Source of the DNA: Methylibium petroleiphilum PM1
Lineage (GTDB): Bacteria; Pseudomonadota; Gammaproteobacteria; Burkholderiales; Burkholderiaceae_C
Reading direction: 5' to 3'
Length of the DNA: 64,000 nt
Assembly: GCF_000015725.1 (NCBI RefSeq)
Contig: NC_008825.1
Location: 434,001 to 498,000 of the forward strand
The first letter of the stretch is position 1, and each line of letters begins with the position of its first letter. Made by a program: the position numbers and the translations under genes. Positions 16,094 through 25,120 of the stretch are shown here, piece by piece. The notes under the pieces were generated by a model. It was not told the DNA's origin and did no database searches. It worked only from the letters and a program-made list of their open reading frames with translations.

Positions 16094-18490
16094 TCAGTTC
16101 CGGACCGGCTTGCCGGTCTGCAGCATGCCCATGATCCGTTCCTGGGACTTGGGGTGCTCCAGCAGCGAGCAGAAGTGCCTGCGCTCCAGCGCCATCAGGT
16201 ACTCCTCGGTGACCAGCGATCCGGCGTCGACCTCGCCGCCGCACACCACGTCGGCGATCAGCGCGCTGATGTGGAAGTCGTGGGAGCTGATGAAGCCGCC
16301 GTCGCGCATGTTGGCGAGCTGGCCCTTGATGGTGGCGATGCCGCTGCGGCCGGCCACCGGGAACAGCCGCTTCACCGGCGCGCGGTAGCCCGACGCGAAC
16401 AGCGCCTTGGCTTGCTGGGTCGCCACGTAGAGCAGCTCGTCCTTGTGCGGCACGATGACGTCGCCGTCGACCAGGTAGCCGAGCTTGCGGCTCTCGATCG
16501 CGCTGGTGCCCACCTTGGCCATCGCAGCGCTGGTGAAGCCGTCGGTCACGAACTTCAGGAGGTCGGCGTTGGCATTGCCGGCGTTCGCCATCTCGGCCGC
16601 GCGCCGCGCGATGTAGGTCAGCCCGCCGGCGCCGGGGATCAGGCCCACGCCCACTTCCACCAGGCCGATGTAGCTCTCCATCGCCGCCACGCGCCGCGCG
16701 CTGTGGAGGGCCAGCTCGCAGCCGCCGCCCAGCGCCAGGCCGCGCACCGCGGCGACCACCGGCACGCCGGCGTAGCGGATGCGCAGCATCGCGTCCTGCA
16801 GCTTCTTTTCCTCCGGCGCGATGCCCTTGGCGCCGCTCTTCATGAACACCGGCATCAGCGCCTCGAGGTTGGCGCCGGCCGAGAACACGTCGTCGGGCGA
16901 CCAGATCACCAGGCCCTGGAACGTCTCCTCGGCGATCTCGACCGCCTTCAGCAGCCCTTCGGTCACCGTCGGGCTGATCAGGTGCAGCTTGGCAGTGATC
17001 GATGCAATGAGCACCTCGCCGTCGAGCGTCCAGACGCGGATCTCGTCGTTGCGGTACAGCTCGGTGCCGCTCTTCAGCGCATCGACCGCACCGCTGCCCA
17101 GCACGCTCTCGGGGAAGGGCTGGCGCTGGTAGGCCGGCAGCTCGCTGCGCGGCACGAAGGCCTGGCGCGACGGCGACCACGAGCCCTCGGGCGTGTGCAC
17201 GCCGCCGCGCTCGGCGACCGGGCCGTCGAACACCCAGGCCGGCAGCGGCGCCTTCGCCAGCGCCTTGCCGGCGTCGATGTCGTCCCTGACCCAGCCCGCC
17301 ACCTGCAGCCAGCCGGCGGCCTGCCACAGCTCGAACGGGCCCTGCTGCATGCCGAAGCCCCAGCGCATCGCGAAGTCGACGTCGCGCGCGTTGTCGGCGA
17401 TGTCCTCCAGATGCACCGCCGCGTAGTGGAAGGCGTCGCGCAGGATCGCCCACAGAAACTGCGCCTGCGGGTTGCTGCTCTCGCGCAGCAGCTTCAGGCG
17501 CTCGGCCGGCGGCTTCTTCAGCATGCGGGCGACGATCTCGTCGGCCTTGCCTCCGCCGGGCACGTAATCCTGCTTGGCAGGGTCGAGCCGCAGGATGTCC
17601 TTGCCGACCTTCTTGTAGAAGCCGGCGCCGACCTTCTGGCCCAGCGCGCCCTTGGCGATCAGTGCCGACAGCACCGGCGGCGTCGCGTAGCTCGGGTAGA
17701 ACGGGTCATCGGCCAGGTTGTCCTGCAGCGTCTTGATGACGTGCGCCATGGTGTCCAGGCCCACCACGTCGGCGGTGCGGAAGGTGCCGCTGCTGGCGCG
17801 GCCGAGCTTCTTGCCGGTGAGGTCGTCCACCACGTCGACGCTGAGGCCGAAGGTCTCGGCCTCCTTGATCGTCGCCAGCATGCCGGCGATGCCCACGCGG
17901 TTGGCGATGAAGTTCGGCGTGTCCTTCGCGCGTACCACGCTCTTGCCGAGGAAGGTGGTGACGAAGCTCTCCAGCTCGTCGAGCACGCGATCGTCGGTGG
18001 TCGGCGTGTCGATCAGTTCCACCAGCGCCATGTAGCGCGGCGGGTTGAAGAAATGGATCCCGCAGAAGCGCGGCTTGATGGATTCGGGCAGCGCCGCCGA
18101 CAGCCGGGTGATCGACAGGCCCGACGTGTTGGACGCCAGGATCGTGCGCGGCGCCACGTGGGGCGCGATCTTCGTGTACAGGTCGAGCTTCCAGTCCATG
18201 CGCTCGGCGATCGCCTCAATCACCAGGTCGCACTCGCCGAGCAGCGCCAGGTGCTCCTCGTAGTTGGCGGCGCCGATCAGCGCGGCGTCCTCGGGCACGC
18301 CGAGCGGCGCCGGCTTGAGCTTCTTCAGGTTCTCGATGGCCTTCAGGACGATGCCGTTCTTCGGCCCTTCCTTGGCCGGCAGGTCGAACAGCACGACCGG
18401 CACCTTCACGTTGACGAGGTGGGCCGCGATCTGCGCGCCCATCACGCCGGCGCCGAGCACGGCGACCTTGCGGACTTGGAATCGACTCAT
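16094..18490 (-). CDS. 3-hydroxyacyl-CoA dehydrogenase/enoyl-CoA hydratase (FadN/FadB type)
   Basis: A 798-aa bifunctional beta-oxidation enzyme. The NAD-binding domain comes first (VAVLGAGVMGAQIAAHL near residue 10, and FCGIHFFNPP). The 3HCDH C-terminal domains follow at about 185-400. A crotonase domain follows at about 490-690 (VFSAGANLEAL; GLALGGGCELALHS). This order is the reverse of E. coli FadB and fits Bacillus FadN-type proteins. It converts enoyl-CoA to 3-ketoacyl-CoA in the cytosol. The start at 18490 gives the family N-terminus; the frame runs open to 18895 only over the DUF2147 gene. The thiolase gene follows. Confidence 0.94.
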   Translation of the reverse strand: MSRFQVRKVAVLGAGVMGAQIAAHLVNVKVPVVLFDLPAKEGPKNGIVLKAIENLKKLKPAPLGVPEDAALIGAANYEEHLALLGECDLVIEAIAERMDWKLDLYTKIAPHVAPRTILASNTSGLSITRLSAALPESIKPRFCGIHFFNPPRYMALVELIDTPTTDDRVLDELESFVTTFLGKSVVRAKDTPNFIANRVGIAGMLATIKEAETFGLSVDVVDDLTGKKLGRASSGTFRTADVVGLDTMAHVIKTLQDNLADDPFYPSYATPPVLSALIAKGALGQKVGAGFYKKVGKDILRLDPAKQDYVPGGGKADEIVARMLKKPPAERLKLLRESSNPQAQFLWAILRDAFHYAAVHLEDIADNARDVDFAMRWGFGMQQGPFELWQAAGWLQVAGWVRDDIDAGKALAKAPLPAWVFDGPVAERGGVHTPEGSWSPSRQAFVPRSELPAYQRQPFPESVLGSGAVDALKSGTELYRNDEIRVWTLDGEVLIASITAKLHLISPTVTEGLLKAVEIAEETFQGLVIWSPDDVFSAGANLEALMPVFMKSGAKGIAPEEKKLQDAMLRIRYAGVPVVAAVRGLALGGGCELALHSARRVAAMESYIGLVEVGVGLIPGAGGLTYIARRAAEMANAGNANADLLKFVTDGFTSAAMAKVGTSAIESRKLGYLVDGDVIVPHKDELLYVATQQAKALFASGYRAPVKRLFPVAGRSGIATIKGQLANMRDGGFISSHDFHISALIADVVCGGEVDAGSLVTEEYLMALERRHFCSLLEHPKSQERIMGMLQTGKPVRN

Positions 18491-18531
18491 TTCGGTGTTC
18501 TCCAGGGATTCATTCGGGGCGTGCGCCAGCG

Positions 18532-18975
18532 TCACTCGACGCGCGTCCAGGTCTGCGTGCGGCCGAGCAGCGGTGCGCCGATGTAGCCGCGCACCTCGAG
18601 CTTCTGTCCGCCGTCGACCGGCTTCACGCGCAGCTTGTAGGTCTTGCCGTTGTTCGGGTCGAGGATCTCGCCGCCGTCCCACAGCGCCGCGTCGCCGGCG
18701 TTCTGCTTGATGTTGCGGAGGATCGTCATGCCCAGCACCGGCTGGTCCTTGCGCTCGTCGCTGCACTTGTCGCACCTGGCGTCCTGGCGGGCCGGGTCGA
18801 GCAGCTTCTCGACCTTGCCGGTGTACACGCCGCCGGCCTCGGAGATGCGCACCAGCGACTTCTCCTTGCCGGTGTCGTCGTCGACGGTCTTCCACAGGCC
18901 GGCCGGCGTGGCCTGGGCCTGGACGGCCAGGGCGGCAAGCGACAGCAGACAGGCGGTGATCACGTGTTTCATCAT
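18532..18975 (-). CDS. DUF2147 domain-containing exported protein
   Basis: A 147-aa periplasmic protein with a signal peptide (ITACLLSLAALAVQAQA). The DUF2147 pattern is PAGLWKTVDDDTGKEKSLVRI, then YTGKVEKLL, CDKC, LGMTILRNIK, WDGGEILDP and YKLRV. A second ATG at 18972 has the better spacing to GAGGAG, so translation may begin there. It sits between the acyl-CoA dehydrogenase and the FadB-type gene in the operon, with gaps of 14 and 41 bp. The family role is unknown. Its position suggests it serves the envelope during growth on lipids (inference). Confidence 0.88.
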   Translation of the reverse strand: MMKHVITACLLSLAALAVQAQATPAGLWKTVDDDTGKEKSLVRISEAGGVYTGKVEKLLDPARQDARCDKCSDERKDQPVLGMTILRNIKQNAGDAALWDGGEILDPNNGKTYKLRVKPVDGGQKLEVRGYIGAPLLGRTQTWTRVE

Positions 18976-18989
18976 CGTCTCCTCGTGTT

Positions 18990-20780
18990 TCAGAACAGCG
19001 CCTCGTCCATCGCGAGCAGCGGCTGGACGCCGCTGCGGGCGGTGCGGATCAGGCTCGCGGTCTCGGGCAGCAGCTTGGCGAAATAGAAGCGCGCGGTGGC
19101 GAGCTTGGCGGTGTAGAACGGGTCACCGGTGCCCTGCTTCTCCAGCGCGACCTTGGCCGAGCGCGCGAAGAAGTAGGCGAACACCAGATGGCCGACGACG
19201 CGCAGGTAGTCGACTGCGGCGCCACCCACCTCGTCGGCGTTGCCGAAGGCCTTCATGCCGAGTTCGCTGGTCAGCTTGGTGACCTTGTCGCCCAGGTCGG
19301 CGAGGGGGTTCACGAACTCCTGCATCGCCTCGACCACGCCTTCCTCCTCGACGAAGTCGACGATCAGCTGGCCGAACTTCTTCAGCTTCGCGCCGTTGTC
19401 GGCCAGCACCTTGCGGCCCAGCAGGTCGAGCGACTGGATGGTATTGGTGCCCTCGTAGATCATGTTGATGCGGGCATCGCGCACGTACTGTTCCATGCCC
19501 CATTCCCGGATGTAGCCGTGACCACCGTAGACCTGCAGGCAATGCGAGGTGGCGAGCCAGGCGTTGTCGGTCAGGAAGGCCTTGACGATGGGCGTCAGCA
19601 GTGCCACCTGGTCGGCCGCGTCCCGGCGAACCGCCTCGTCGGGGTGCGAAAGCTCGCGGTCGATCAGCAGCGCGCAGTACAGCGACAGCGCGCGGCCGCC
19701 CTCGGCATAGGCGCGTGCCGTCAGCAGCATCTTGCGCACGTCGGGGTGCACGATGATCGGGTCGGCCGGCTTGTCGGGCGCCTTGGGGCCCGACAGGCTG
19801 CGCATCTGGATGCGGTCCTTCGCGTAGGCCACCGCGTTCTGGTAGGCCACCTCGGTGAGGCCCAGCGACTGCATGCCCACGCCGAGACGGGCCGCGTTCA
19901 TCATCACGAACATCGCGGCCAGGCCCTTGTGCGGCTCGCCGACCAGCGTGCCCACGGCGCCGTCCAGGCTGATCTGCGCGGTCGCGTTGCCGTGGATGCC
20001 CATCTTGTGCTCGAGGCCGGTGCACCAGATCGGGTTGCGCGCGCCGAGCGAGCCGTCGGGTTGCACCAGGAATTTCGGCACCACGAACAGCGAGATGCCC
20101 TTGCTGCCCTGCGGCGCGTCGGGCAGGCGGGCGAGCACCAGGTGGACGATGTTCTCGGCCAGGTCGTGCTCGCCGGAACTGATGAAGATCTTGCTGCCGG
20201 TGATCCTGTAGCTGCCGTCGGCCTGCGGCTCGGCCTTGCTGCGCAGCAGGCCGAGGTCGGTGCCGCAGTGCGGCTCGGTCAGGCACATCGTGCCGGTCCA
20301 GTGGCCGCTGGTCAGCTTGGGCAGGTAGGTGCGCTTCTGCTCGTCGGTGCCGTGCGTGTGCAGCGCCTCGTAGGCGCCGTGCGTCAGGCCGGGGTACATG
20401 GTCCAGGCCTGGTTGGCACTGTTGAGCATCTCGTACAGGCACTGATTCAGCACGATCGGCAGGCCCTGGCCGCCGTAGGCCGGGTCGCAGCTCAGCGCCG
20501 GCCAGCCGCCCTCGACGTATTGCGCATAGGCGGCCTTGAATCCCTTCGGGGCGGTGACCTCGTGGGTGGTCTTGTCGAGCGTGCAGCCCTGCTCGTCGCC
20601 GCTGGCGTTGAGCGGGAAGGTCACCTCGGCGGCGAACTTGCCGCCTTCCTCGAGCACGGCGTTGAGCGTGTCGGCGTCGATCTCGGCGTGCGGCGGCATG
20701 GCCTTCAGTGCATCGGTCACGCCCAGCAGTTCGTGCATCACGAACTGCATGTCGCGGATCGGGGGGGTGTAGGTGGCCAT
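18990..20780 (-). CDS. Acyl-CoA dehydrogenase (large, C-terminal-domain type)
   Basis: A 596-aa FAD-dependent acyl-CoA dehydrogenase, the long form with an extra C-terminal domain (about residues 470-596). Motifs include MCLTEPHCGTDLG and KIFISSGEHD for FAD and substrate binding. MIYEGTNTIQSLDLLGRKVL carries the catalytic Glu in YEGT. It introduces the trans-2 double bond in acyl-CoA at the start of each beta-oxidation round, in the cytosol. It is the first enzyme gene of the operon, 53 bp after tetR. Chain-length preference cannot be read from sequence. Confidence 0.94.
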   Translation of the reverse strand: MATYTPPIRDMQFVMHELLGVTDALKAMPPHAEIDADTLNAVLEEGGKFAAEVTFPLNASGDEQGCTLDKTTHEVTAPKGFKAAYAQYVEGGWPALSCDPAYGGQGLPIVLNQCLYEMLNSANQAWTMYPGLTHGAYEALHTHGTDEQKRTYLPKLTSGHWTGTMCLTEPHCGTDLGLLRSKAEPQADGSYRITGSKIFISSGEHDLAENIVHLVLARLPDAPQGSKGISLFVVPKFLVQPDGSLGARNPIWCTGLEHKMGIHGNATAQISLDGAVGTLVGEPHKGLAAMFVMMNAARLGVGMQSLGLTEVAYQNAVAYAKDRIQMRSLSGPKAPDKPADPIIVHPDVRKMLLTARAYAEGGRALSLYCALLIDRELSHPDEAVRRDAADQVALLTPIVKAFLTDNAWLATSHCLQVYGGHGYIREWGMEQYVRDARINMIYEGTNTIQSLDLLGRKVLADNGAKLKKFGQLIVDFVEEEGVVEAMQEFVNPLADLGDKVTKLTSELGMKAFGNADEVGGAAVDYLRVVGHLVFAYFFARSAKVALEKQGTGDPFYTAKLATARFYFAKLLPETASLIRTARSGVQPLLAMDEALF

Positions 20781-20833
20781 CGGTTGCTCCGGAGAGGGAT
20801 AGAACGAAGAGGAGGGACGAGACCCGAAGGCCC

Positions 20834-21514
20834 TCAGCGGGCCGGCATCGGCGGCGCGGTCGCGGTCAGGTGGTCGGCGAGGATGCGTTCGAAGCCGCGA
20901 CCGGCACGCTCGACGGCGCCCGGGTTGCGCATGAAGCGCGCATCGTGGTGCAGCGCGAGGATCAGCCCGTGGATCTCGAACAGCAGTTGCGCGGGGTCGG
21001 TGTCGGGTCGCAGGTGGCCCGCGTCGATCGCGAGGCGGATCGCGCGCTGCAGGGCCTGGTGCCAGGTGCGCACCATGGCCACCAGGGCGTCGCGCACCGG
21101 GCCGGGCCGGTCGTCGAACTCGACCGCACCGCTGATGTAGATGCAGCCGGAGTCGACCTCGACCGACACCCGCTTGACCCAGCGCTGGAACAGGCTGCGC
21201 AGCCGTGGCAGGCCGCGCGGCTCGTCCATCGAGGGCACGAAGATCTCCTCCTCGAACCGCGTGTGGTACTCGCGGATCACCGAGATCTGCAGTTCCTCGC
21301 GCGAGCCGAAATGGGCGAACACGCCCGATTTGCTCATGTGCGTGACTTCGGCCAGCGCGCCGATGGACAAGCCCTCCAGGCCGATCTGCGAAGACAGGCC
21401 GAGCGCCGCCTCGAGGATCGTCGCGCGGGTCTGCTGGCCCTTGTGCTGGCCGCGCGGCTGGGCGCGGACGGTGCGGCTCGCGGGGGTGTCGGGGTCGAGC
21501 GTCGGGTCGGCCAA
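20834..21514 (-). CDS. TetR/AcrR family regulator of the beta-oxidation operon
   Basis: A 226-aa TetR-family repressor. The N-terminal helix-turn-helix covers about residues 28-75 (TRATILEAALGLSSQIGLEG, then MSKSGVFAHFGSREELQ). A C-terminal ligand domain of the TetR_C type has YISGAVEFDDRPGPVRDAL. The start is a TTG at 21514 with GGAG seven bases upstream. It is the first gene of the minus-strand beta-oxidation operon, so it probably controls itself and the enzymes and responds to an acyl-CoA or fatty acid. A palindrome just upstream is the likely operator. Confidence 0.9.
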   Translation of the reverse strand: MADPTLDPDTPASRTVRAQPRGQHKGQQTRATILEAALGLSSQIGLEGLSIGALAEVTHMSKSGVFAHFGSREELQISVIREYHTRFEEEIFVPSMDEPRGLPRLRSLFQRWVKRVSVEVDSGCIYISGAVEFDDRPGPVRDALVAMVRTWHQALQRAIRLAIDAGHLRPDTDPAQLLFEIHGLILALHHDARFMRNPGAVERAGRGFERILADHLTATAPPMPAR

Positions 21515-21530
21515 GCGGGTCTCCGATGAA

Positions 21531-21550
21531 AATCGAACGATCGTTCTATT
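21531..21550. promoter_or_regulatory. Palindromic operator candidate upstream of tetR
   Basis: GAACGATCGTTC (21535-21546) is a perfect 12-bp palindrome extended by AAT/ATT arms with one mismatch. It lies about 20 bp upstream of the tetR start, in a locally AT-rich stretch. Size, symmetry and position fit a TetR-family operator for autoregulation. The binding itself is inferred. Confidence 0.7.
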
Positions 21551-21656
21551 TTGCAGAAAACCCTGCCCTCGGTGTGAGGGGATGAGGCCCTTCTGTAGGG
21601 CCGTGCGCCTAACGCACCCTGGGGTTTTCCTGGGGGCGAAGCCAGACGCCGAGCGT

Positions 21657-22640
21657 TCAGTCCTCGTCGAACGGCGTCAGCCAGGACGGCGCTTCGGTGT
21701 CCTTGGCGCGCTGCTCGAGCGGCGCGCGCAGGGCGCCGGCTTCTTCGATGAAGCGCCGGGGATCGACCGTGGGCGCCAGCCGCAGGGCCGGCGGGCCCAG
21801 CATGCTCAGGTAGAGCGGCGCGAACCAGCGGTCGCTGCGCTGGTGGTTCAGCGCCAGCTTCAGGCCGGCGCCGACGACGAACATCGTGGCGAAGCCCACC
21901 GCCAGCATCTGGCGGCGCGTCGGCAGGATCAGGCTCAGGTGGCCCCACACCAGGCCGCAGCCAAGGGCCAGCGTGATCAGTTCGCCGCATCGAGCCAGAC
22001 CTTCCCAGGACAGTGCGAAGGCCGCCAGCGGCAGCAATGCATCGAGCAGCAGTGACACCAGCAGCACACCCAGCGCGAGCTGCAGGTGCGCCAGGTAATC
22101 GAAGTGGCGCGTGAAGAGCTTGGAGCCCAGCGCCCACAGGAAGCACCACACGCCCAGCATCACCGGCGTGCCGACCAGCACCGGCAGGTAGCTGCTGAAC
22201 GGGTCGCCGGGATCGGTCTGCAGCCAGTGCTCGGCCAGCACCCAGGCCAGCAGCAGCACCAGCCCGATCACGAGGCGGCGCGCATGGACCGGCGGCGCAG
22301 CGGCCCACGGCAGCTCGGGCGCCAGGGTCTCACCGGCCAGGCGCACGCGCAGGCGCGTGCGGCCGATCTGCCATTCGCTGCCACCGACGAGCGTGCCGGT
22401 CTCGCCGGCCCGCAGCGTGCGGCCGCCCAGGCGCACGCCGTTCACGCTGTCGCCGACCTGCAGTCGGGGCACGCCGTCCGGGGCGTCCAGCAGCGCGTGG
22501 CGCGGCGCGGCATGCGGATCGTCGAGCACCACGTCGCAGTCCAGCGCGCGGCCGATCGAGACCGGCCACCGCAGCACCGGCACGCGGTGCGCCACGGCGC
22601 CGTCGCGGTCGAGCAGCTCGATCAGGCCGAGACGGCTCAT
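21657..22640 (-). CDS. FHA domain-containing multi-pass membrane protein
   Basis: A 327-aa protein. The N-terminal FHA domain (about residues 15-105) shows the family pattern VSIGRALDCDVVLDDPHAAPRH, then DSVNGVRLGG. FHA domains bind phospho-threonine peptides. The C-terminal part has about five or six hydrophobic helices (RRLVIGLVLLLAWVL through TMFVVGAGLKLAL) and a short cytosolic tail. The ATG at 22640 overlaps the stop of the upstream protease gene by 4 bp, so translation is coupled. The frame is open upstream only as a shadow. No Ser/Thr kinase gene is visible in the window. FHA fused to this membrane domain is not a combination I can name. Confidence 0.82.
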   Translation of the reverse strand: MSRLGLIELLDRDGAVAHRVPVLRWPVSIGRALDCDVVLDDPHAAPRHALLDAPDGVPRLQVGDSVNGVRLGGRTLRAGETGTLVGGSEWQIGRTRLRVRLAGETLAPELPWAAAPPVHARRLVIGLVLLLAWVLAEHWLQTDPGDPFSSYLPVLVGTPVMLGVWCFLWALGSKLFTRHFDYLAHLQLALGVLLVSLLLDALLPLAAFALSWEGLARCGELITLALGCGLVWGHLSLILPTRRQMLAVGFATMFVVGAGLKLALNHQRSDRWFAPLYLSMLGPPALRLAPTVDPRRFIEEAGALRAPLEQRAKDTEAPSWLTPFDED

Positions 22641-24052
22641 GGCGCCGCCTTCACGCCGTAGCCCTGCAGGTAGTGCGAGGCCAGTTTCATCGCGTTGTCG
22701 AAACTGACGCCGCGGGCGTCGAGGCGGCCCTGCGCGCCGACGCGGGCCTGGTCGAGTGTGGCGACCAGCACGCTGACGTCGTAGAGTCCGGCGAGGCGCT
22801 TGTAGGCCGACAGGCACAGCACTGCGCGCAGCGGCAGGCCGTCGCGGTCGACGAAGCGCTCGCTGCACTGCGGCGCGGTGAATTCCTTCGGGTTGCGGCG
22901 CCCGAAGCTCTCGTTGCGGAAGCTCGCGCTGTAGCGCTCGGTGAAGCGCAGCCAGCCGAGCTTGCGGCCGTCGTAGGCCTCGTGGCGCGCGCCCAGCGAG
23001 CCGGTGAGCAGGCTGCCGCTGACGAAGATCTGCGTGTCCATCTCGCAGTCGGAGCGCTCGAACTCCAGGCCCTTGGTGTCCGCCGGCGTGCTGCGGCCCC
23101 AGCAGCGCATGAAGTCTTCCTGTGGCACGGGGATCAGGTAGTGCGGGTGGCCGGCGCTGCGCCAGGGCTGCTGGACGAAGCGTTGCACCACGGCCTCCTG
23201 GTGCGCGAGCAGCTGCGCGGTGAGCTGCGGATAGACCGGCGCGGTGATCGGCGCCGCGCCGCGGGCCCGCTCCACCAGGGCCTGCGCGAACGGCGCCGGC
23301 ACCAGGAAGCTCACCTGTTGGCCGTCGCGCCGTGTGGCGACGTTGACGCCGACCACGCGGCCGGCCTCGTCGAGCGCGGGCCCGCCGCTCATGCCGGAGT
23401 TGAGCGCGCCGCCGAAGAAGATGCTGGGGTAGAAGCTGCGCTCGACGAGCCCGTTGTAGTTGCCTTCCAGCACCGCGAAGCCGACGTCGAGCGGGTTGCC
23501 GAGCGAGTAGATGCGTTCGCCCTGGGCCAGTGCGTCGTTCGCGGCGCGGAAGGCGAGCGGCTCGCCCGCTGCGTCGACCACGCTGACGCCGCTCTTGCGA
23601 GACGGGCCGTTCGGCGGCAGCGCCTTCACGAGCGCCAGGTCGTGGATCGCGTCGAAGCCCAGCAGCTGCAGCGCGCCCTCGCGGCCGTCGACGCGGGTGT
23701 AGGTGAGCCGGTAGCGATCGGGCTGCAGCGCCACCTGGCTGACGACGTGGTAGTTGGTGACGATCAGGCCGTCGTCGCTGACGAAGAAACCCGAGCCGAC
23801 CGAGGCCTGGCTGTCCTGCCCCTTCAGCAGCGTGCGCACCTGCAGCAGCTGGCCGCGCGCGCGCTCGTAGAGCCGCTGCGCGGACGGCGACACGGGCAGC
23901 GGCGCGGTGGCGACCGATGGCGCGCCGATCCCGGGCAGCGGGGCGGAGGAGGGAGCGGAGGCGGGGGCGGCGGTCTGCGCACCGATGGCGCCGCTCGCCA
24001 GCGCGAACAGCAGCCCGAGTGCACGCTGCCGCCAGGCTCGGGGTCGCGTCAT
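22637..24052 (-). CDS. Trypsin-like serine protease, exported
   Basis: A 471-aa S1-family protease with an N-terminal signal (ALGLLFALASGAIGAQ) and a Pro/Ala/Ser linker. The protease domain covers about residues 80-265. The triad is visible as His102 (TNYHVVS), Asp138 (HDLALVK) and Ser222 (NSGMSGGPAL), an HtrA-like arrangement but with no PDZ domain. The C-terminal 200 residues (about 270-471) are unlike a known domain to me and contain Cys pairs (MRCWGR, SDCEMD, PQCSER, VLCLSA). It overlaps the FHA membrane protein gene by 4 bp, so the two likely work together across the inner membrane. Confidence 0.85.
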   Translation of the reverse strand: MTRPRAWRQRALGLLFALASGAIGAQTAAPASAPSSAPLPGIGAPSVATAPLPVSPSAQRLYERARGQLLQVRTLLKGQDSQASVGSGFFVSDDGLIVTNYHVVSQVALQPDRYRLTYTRVDGREGALQLLGFDAIHDLALVKALPPNGPSRKSGVSVVDAAGEPLAFRAANDALAQGERIYSLGNPLDVGFAVLEGNYNGLVERSFYPSIFFGGALNSGMSGGPALDEAGRVVGVNVATRRDGQQVSFLVPAPFAQALVERARGAAPITAPVYPQLTAQLLAHQEAVVQRFVQQPWRSAGHPHYLIPVPQEDFMRCWGRSTPADTKGLEFERSDCEMDTQIFVSGSLLTGSLGARHEAYDGRKLGWLRFTERYSASFRNESFGRRNPKEFTAPQCSERFVDRDGLPLRAVLCLSAYKRLAGLYDVSVLVATLDQARVGAQGRLDARGVSFDNAMKLASHYLQGYGVKAAP

Positions 24053-24127
24053 GGCGCCGATTCTGGCAGGTGGCTGCGGCTTACCATGGCCCGGGTTCAG
24101 GGCGCGTGAGCGCAAGGAGGACGATCG

Positions 24128-25120
24128 ATGCGGATTGCCGTGGTGGGCCTGGGGGCGGTCGGCGGTTTCCTTGCCGCGCGGCTGGTGCGCGGCGGCCATC
24201 GGGTCAGTGCGCTGGCGCGTGGTGCCGCGCTCGCGGCGGTGCGTGAACACGGCCTGCGGCTGGACGAGGGCGGGCGGGTCACCGCGCACCCGATCGACAG
24301 TGCCGACGATGCGGCGGCGCTCGGCCCGCAGGACCTGGTGATCGTGGCGGTCAAGTCGCCGGCGCTGGCGGCCGTGGCCGAAGGTCTGGCGCCACTGCTG
24401 GGCCCCGACACGCCGGTGCTCACCGCGATGAACGGCGTGCCCTGGTGGTTCCTGCAGACGCTGCCGGCCGGCCGCATCGATCCGCGGCTGGCGAGCGTCG
24501 ATCCCGAGGGCCGCATCGCTGCCGCGCTGCCGCTGGCGCGCGTGCTCGGCGGCGTGGTGCACCTCACCTGCAGCCAGCCCGAACCGGGTCTCGTGCGCCA
24601 CGGTTTCGGCGAGCGGCTGATCGTCGGCGAGCCGGCCGGCGGCGCCAGCGCGCGCGTCGCCGCGGTGGTGCAGGCCCTGCGCGACGGCGGCCTGGAGGTC
24701 GAGGCCACGCCGGACATCCGCCAGGCGATCTGGTTCAAGCTGTGGGGCAACATGACGACCAATCCGGTGTCGGCACTGACCGGCGCGACGGCGGACCGGA
24801 TCTTCGACGATCCGCTGGTCAATGCCTTCTGCCTGCGCGCGATGGCCGAGGCGTCGGCCATCGGCGCGCGCATCGACTGCCCGATCGCGCAAAGCGGCGA
24901 GGAACGCCAGGCGGTGGGCCGCAAGCTCGGGGCCTTCAAGACCTCGATGCTGCAGGATGTGGAGGCCGGCCGCCCGATCGAGCTCGACGCGCTGGTCACC
25001 GCCGTCCACGAGATCGGCGCGAAGCTCGGCCTGCCCACGCCCAACATCGACGCGCTGCTCGGGCTCACCCGGCTGATGGCCGGCACGCGCGGTCTGCTGC
25101 CGGCGGCGACCGGTCGATGA
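24128..25120 (+). CDS. panE: 2-dehydropantoate 2-reductase
   Basis: A 330-aa ketopantoate reductase-family protein. The NADPH-binding GLGAVG is at residues 7-12. The substrate-site Lys204 is in WFKLWGNMTTNPVSALTG, and the C-terminal helical domain carries KTSMLQDVEAGRPIE. The reaction makes D-pantoate from 2-dehydropantoate with NADPH in pantothenate and CoA synthesis. Bacterial genomes often carry several paralogues of this family acting on other ketoacids, so the exact substrate is not certain. It is transcribed divergently from the protease gene, with an ATG preceded by AAGGAGG. Confidence 0.85.
   Translation: MRIAVVGLGAVGGFLAARLVRGGHRVSALARGAALAAVREHGLRLDEGGRVTAHPIDSADDAAALGPQDLVIVAVKSPALAAVAEGLAPLLGPDTPVLTAMNGVPWWFLQTLPAGRIDPRLASVDPEGRIAAALPLARVLGGVVHLTCSQPEPGLVRHGFGERLIVGEPAGGASARVAAVVQALRDGGLEVEATPDIRQAIWFKLWGNMTTNPVSALTGATADRIFDDPLVNAFCLRAMAEASAIGARIDCPIAQSGEERQAVGRKLGAFKTSMLQDVEAGRPIELDALVTAVHEIGAKLGLPTPNIDALLGLTRLMAGTRGLLPAATGR

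Noticed and set aside
16055..18586. An 843-codon plus-strand frame opposite the fadN-like gene
   Set aside because: Antisense shadow; the His/Arg/Gly-rich product has no domain pattern.
18491..18895. An N-terminal extension of the fadN-like protein
   Set aside because: It overlaps the DUF2147 gene in another frame, and the family N-terminus begins at 18490.
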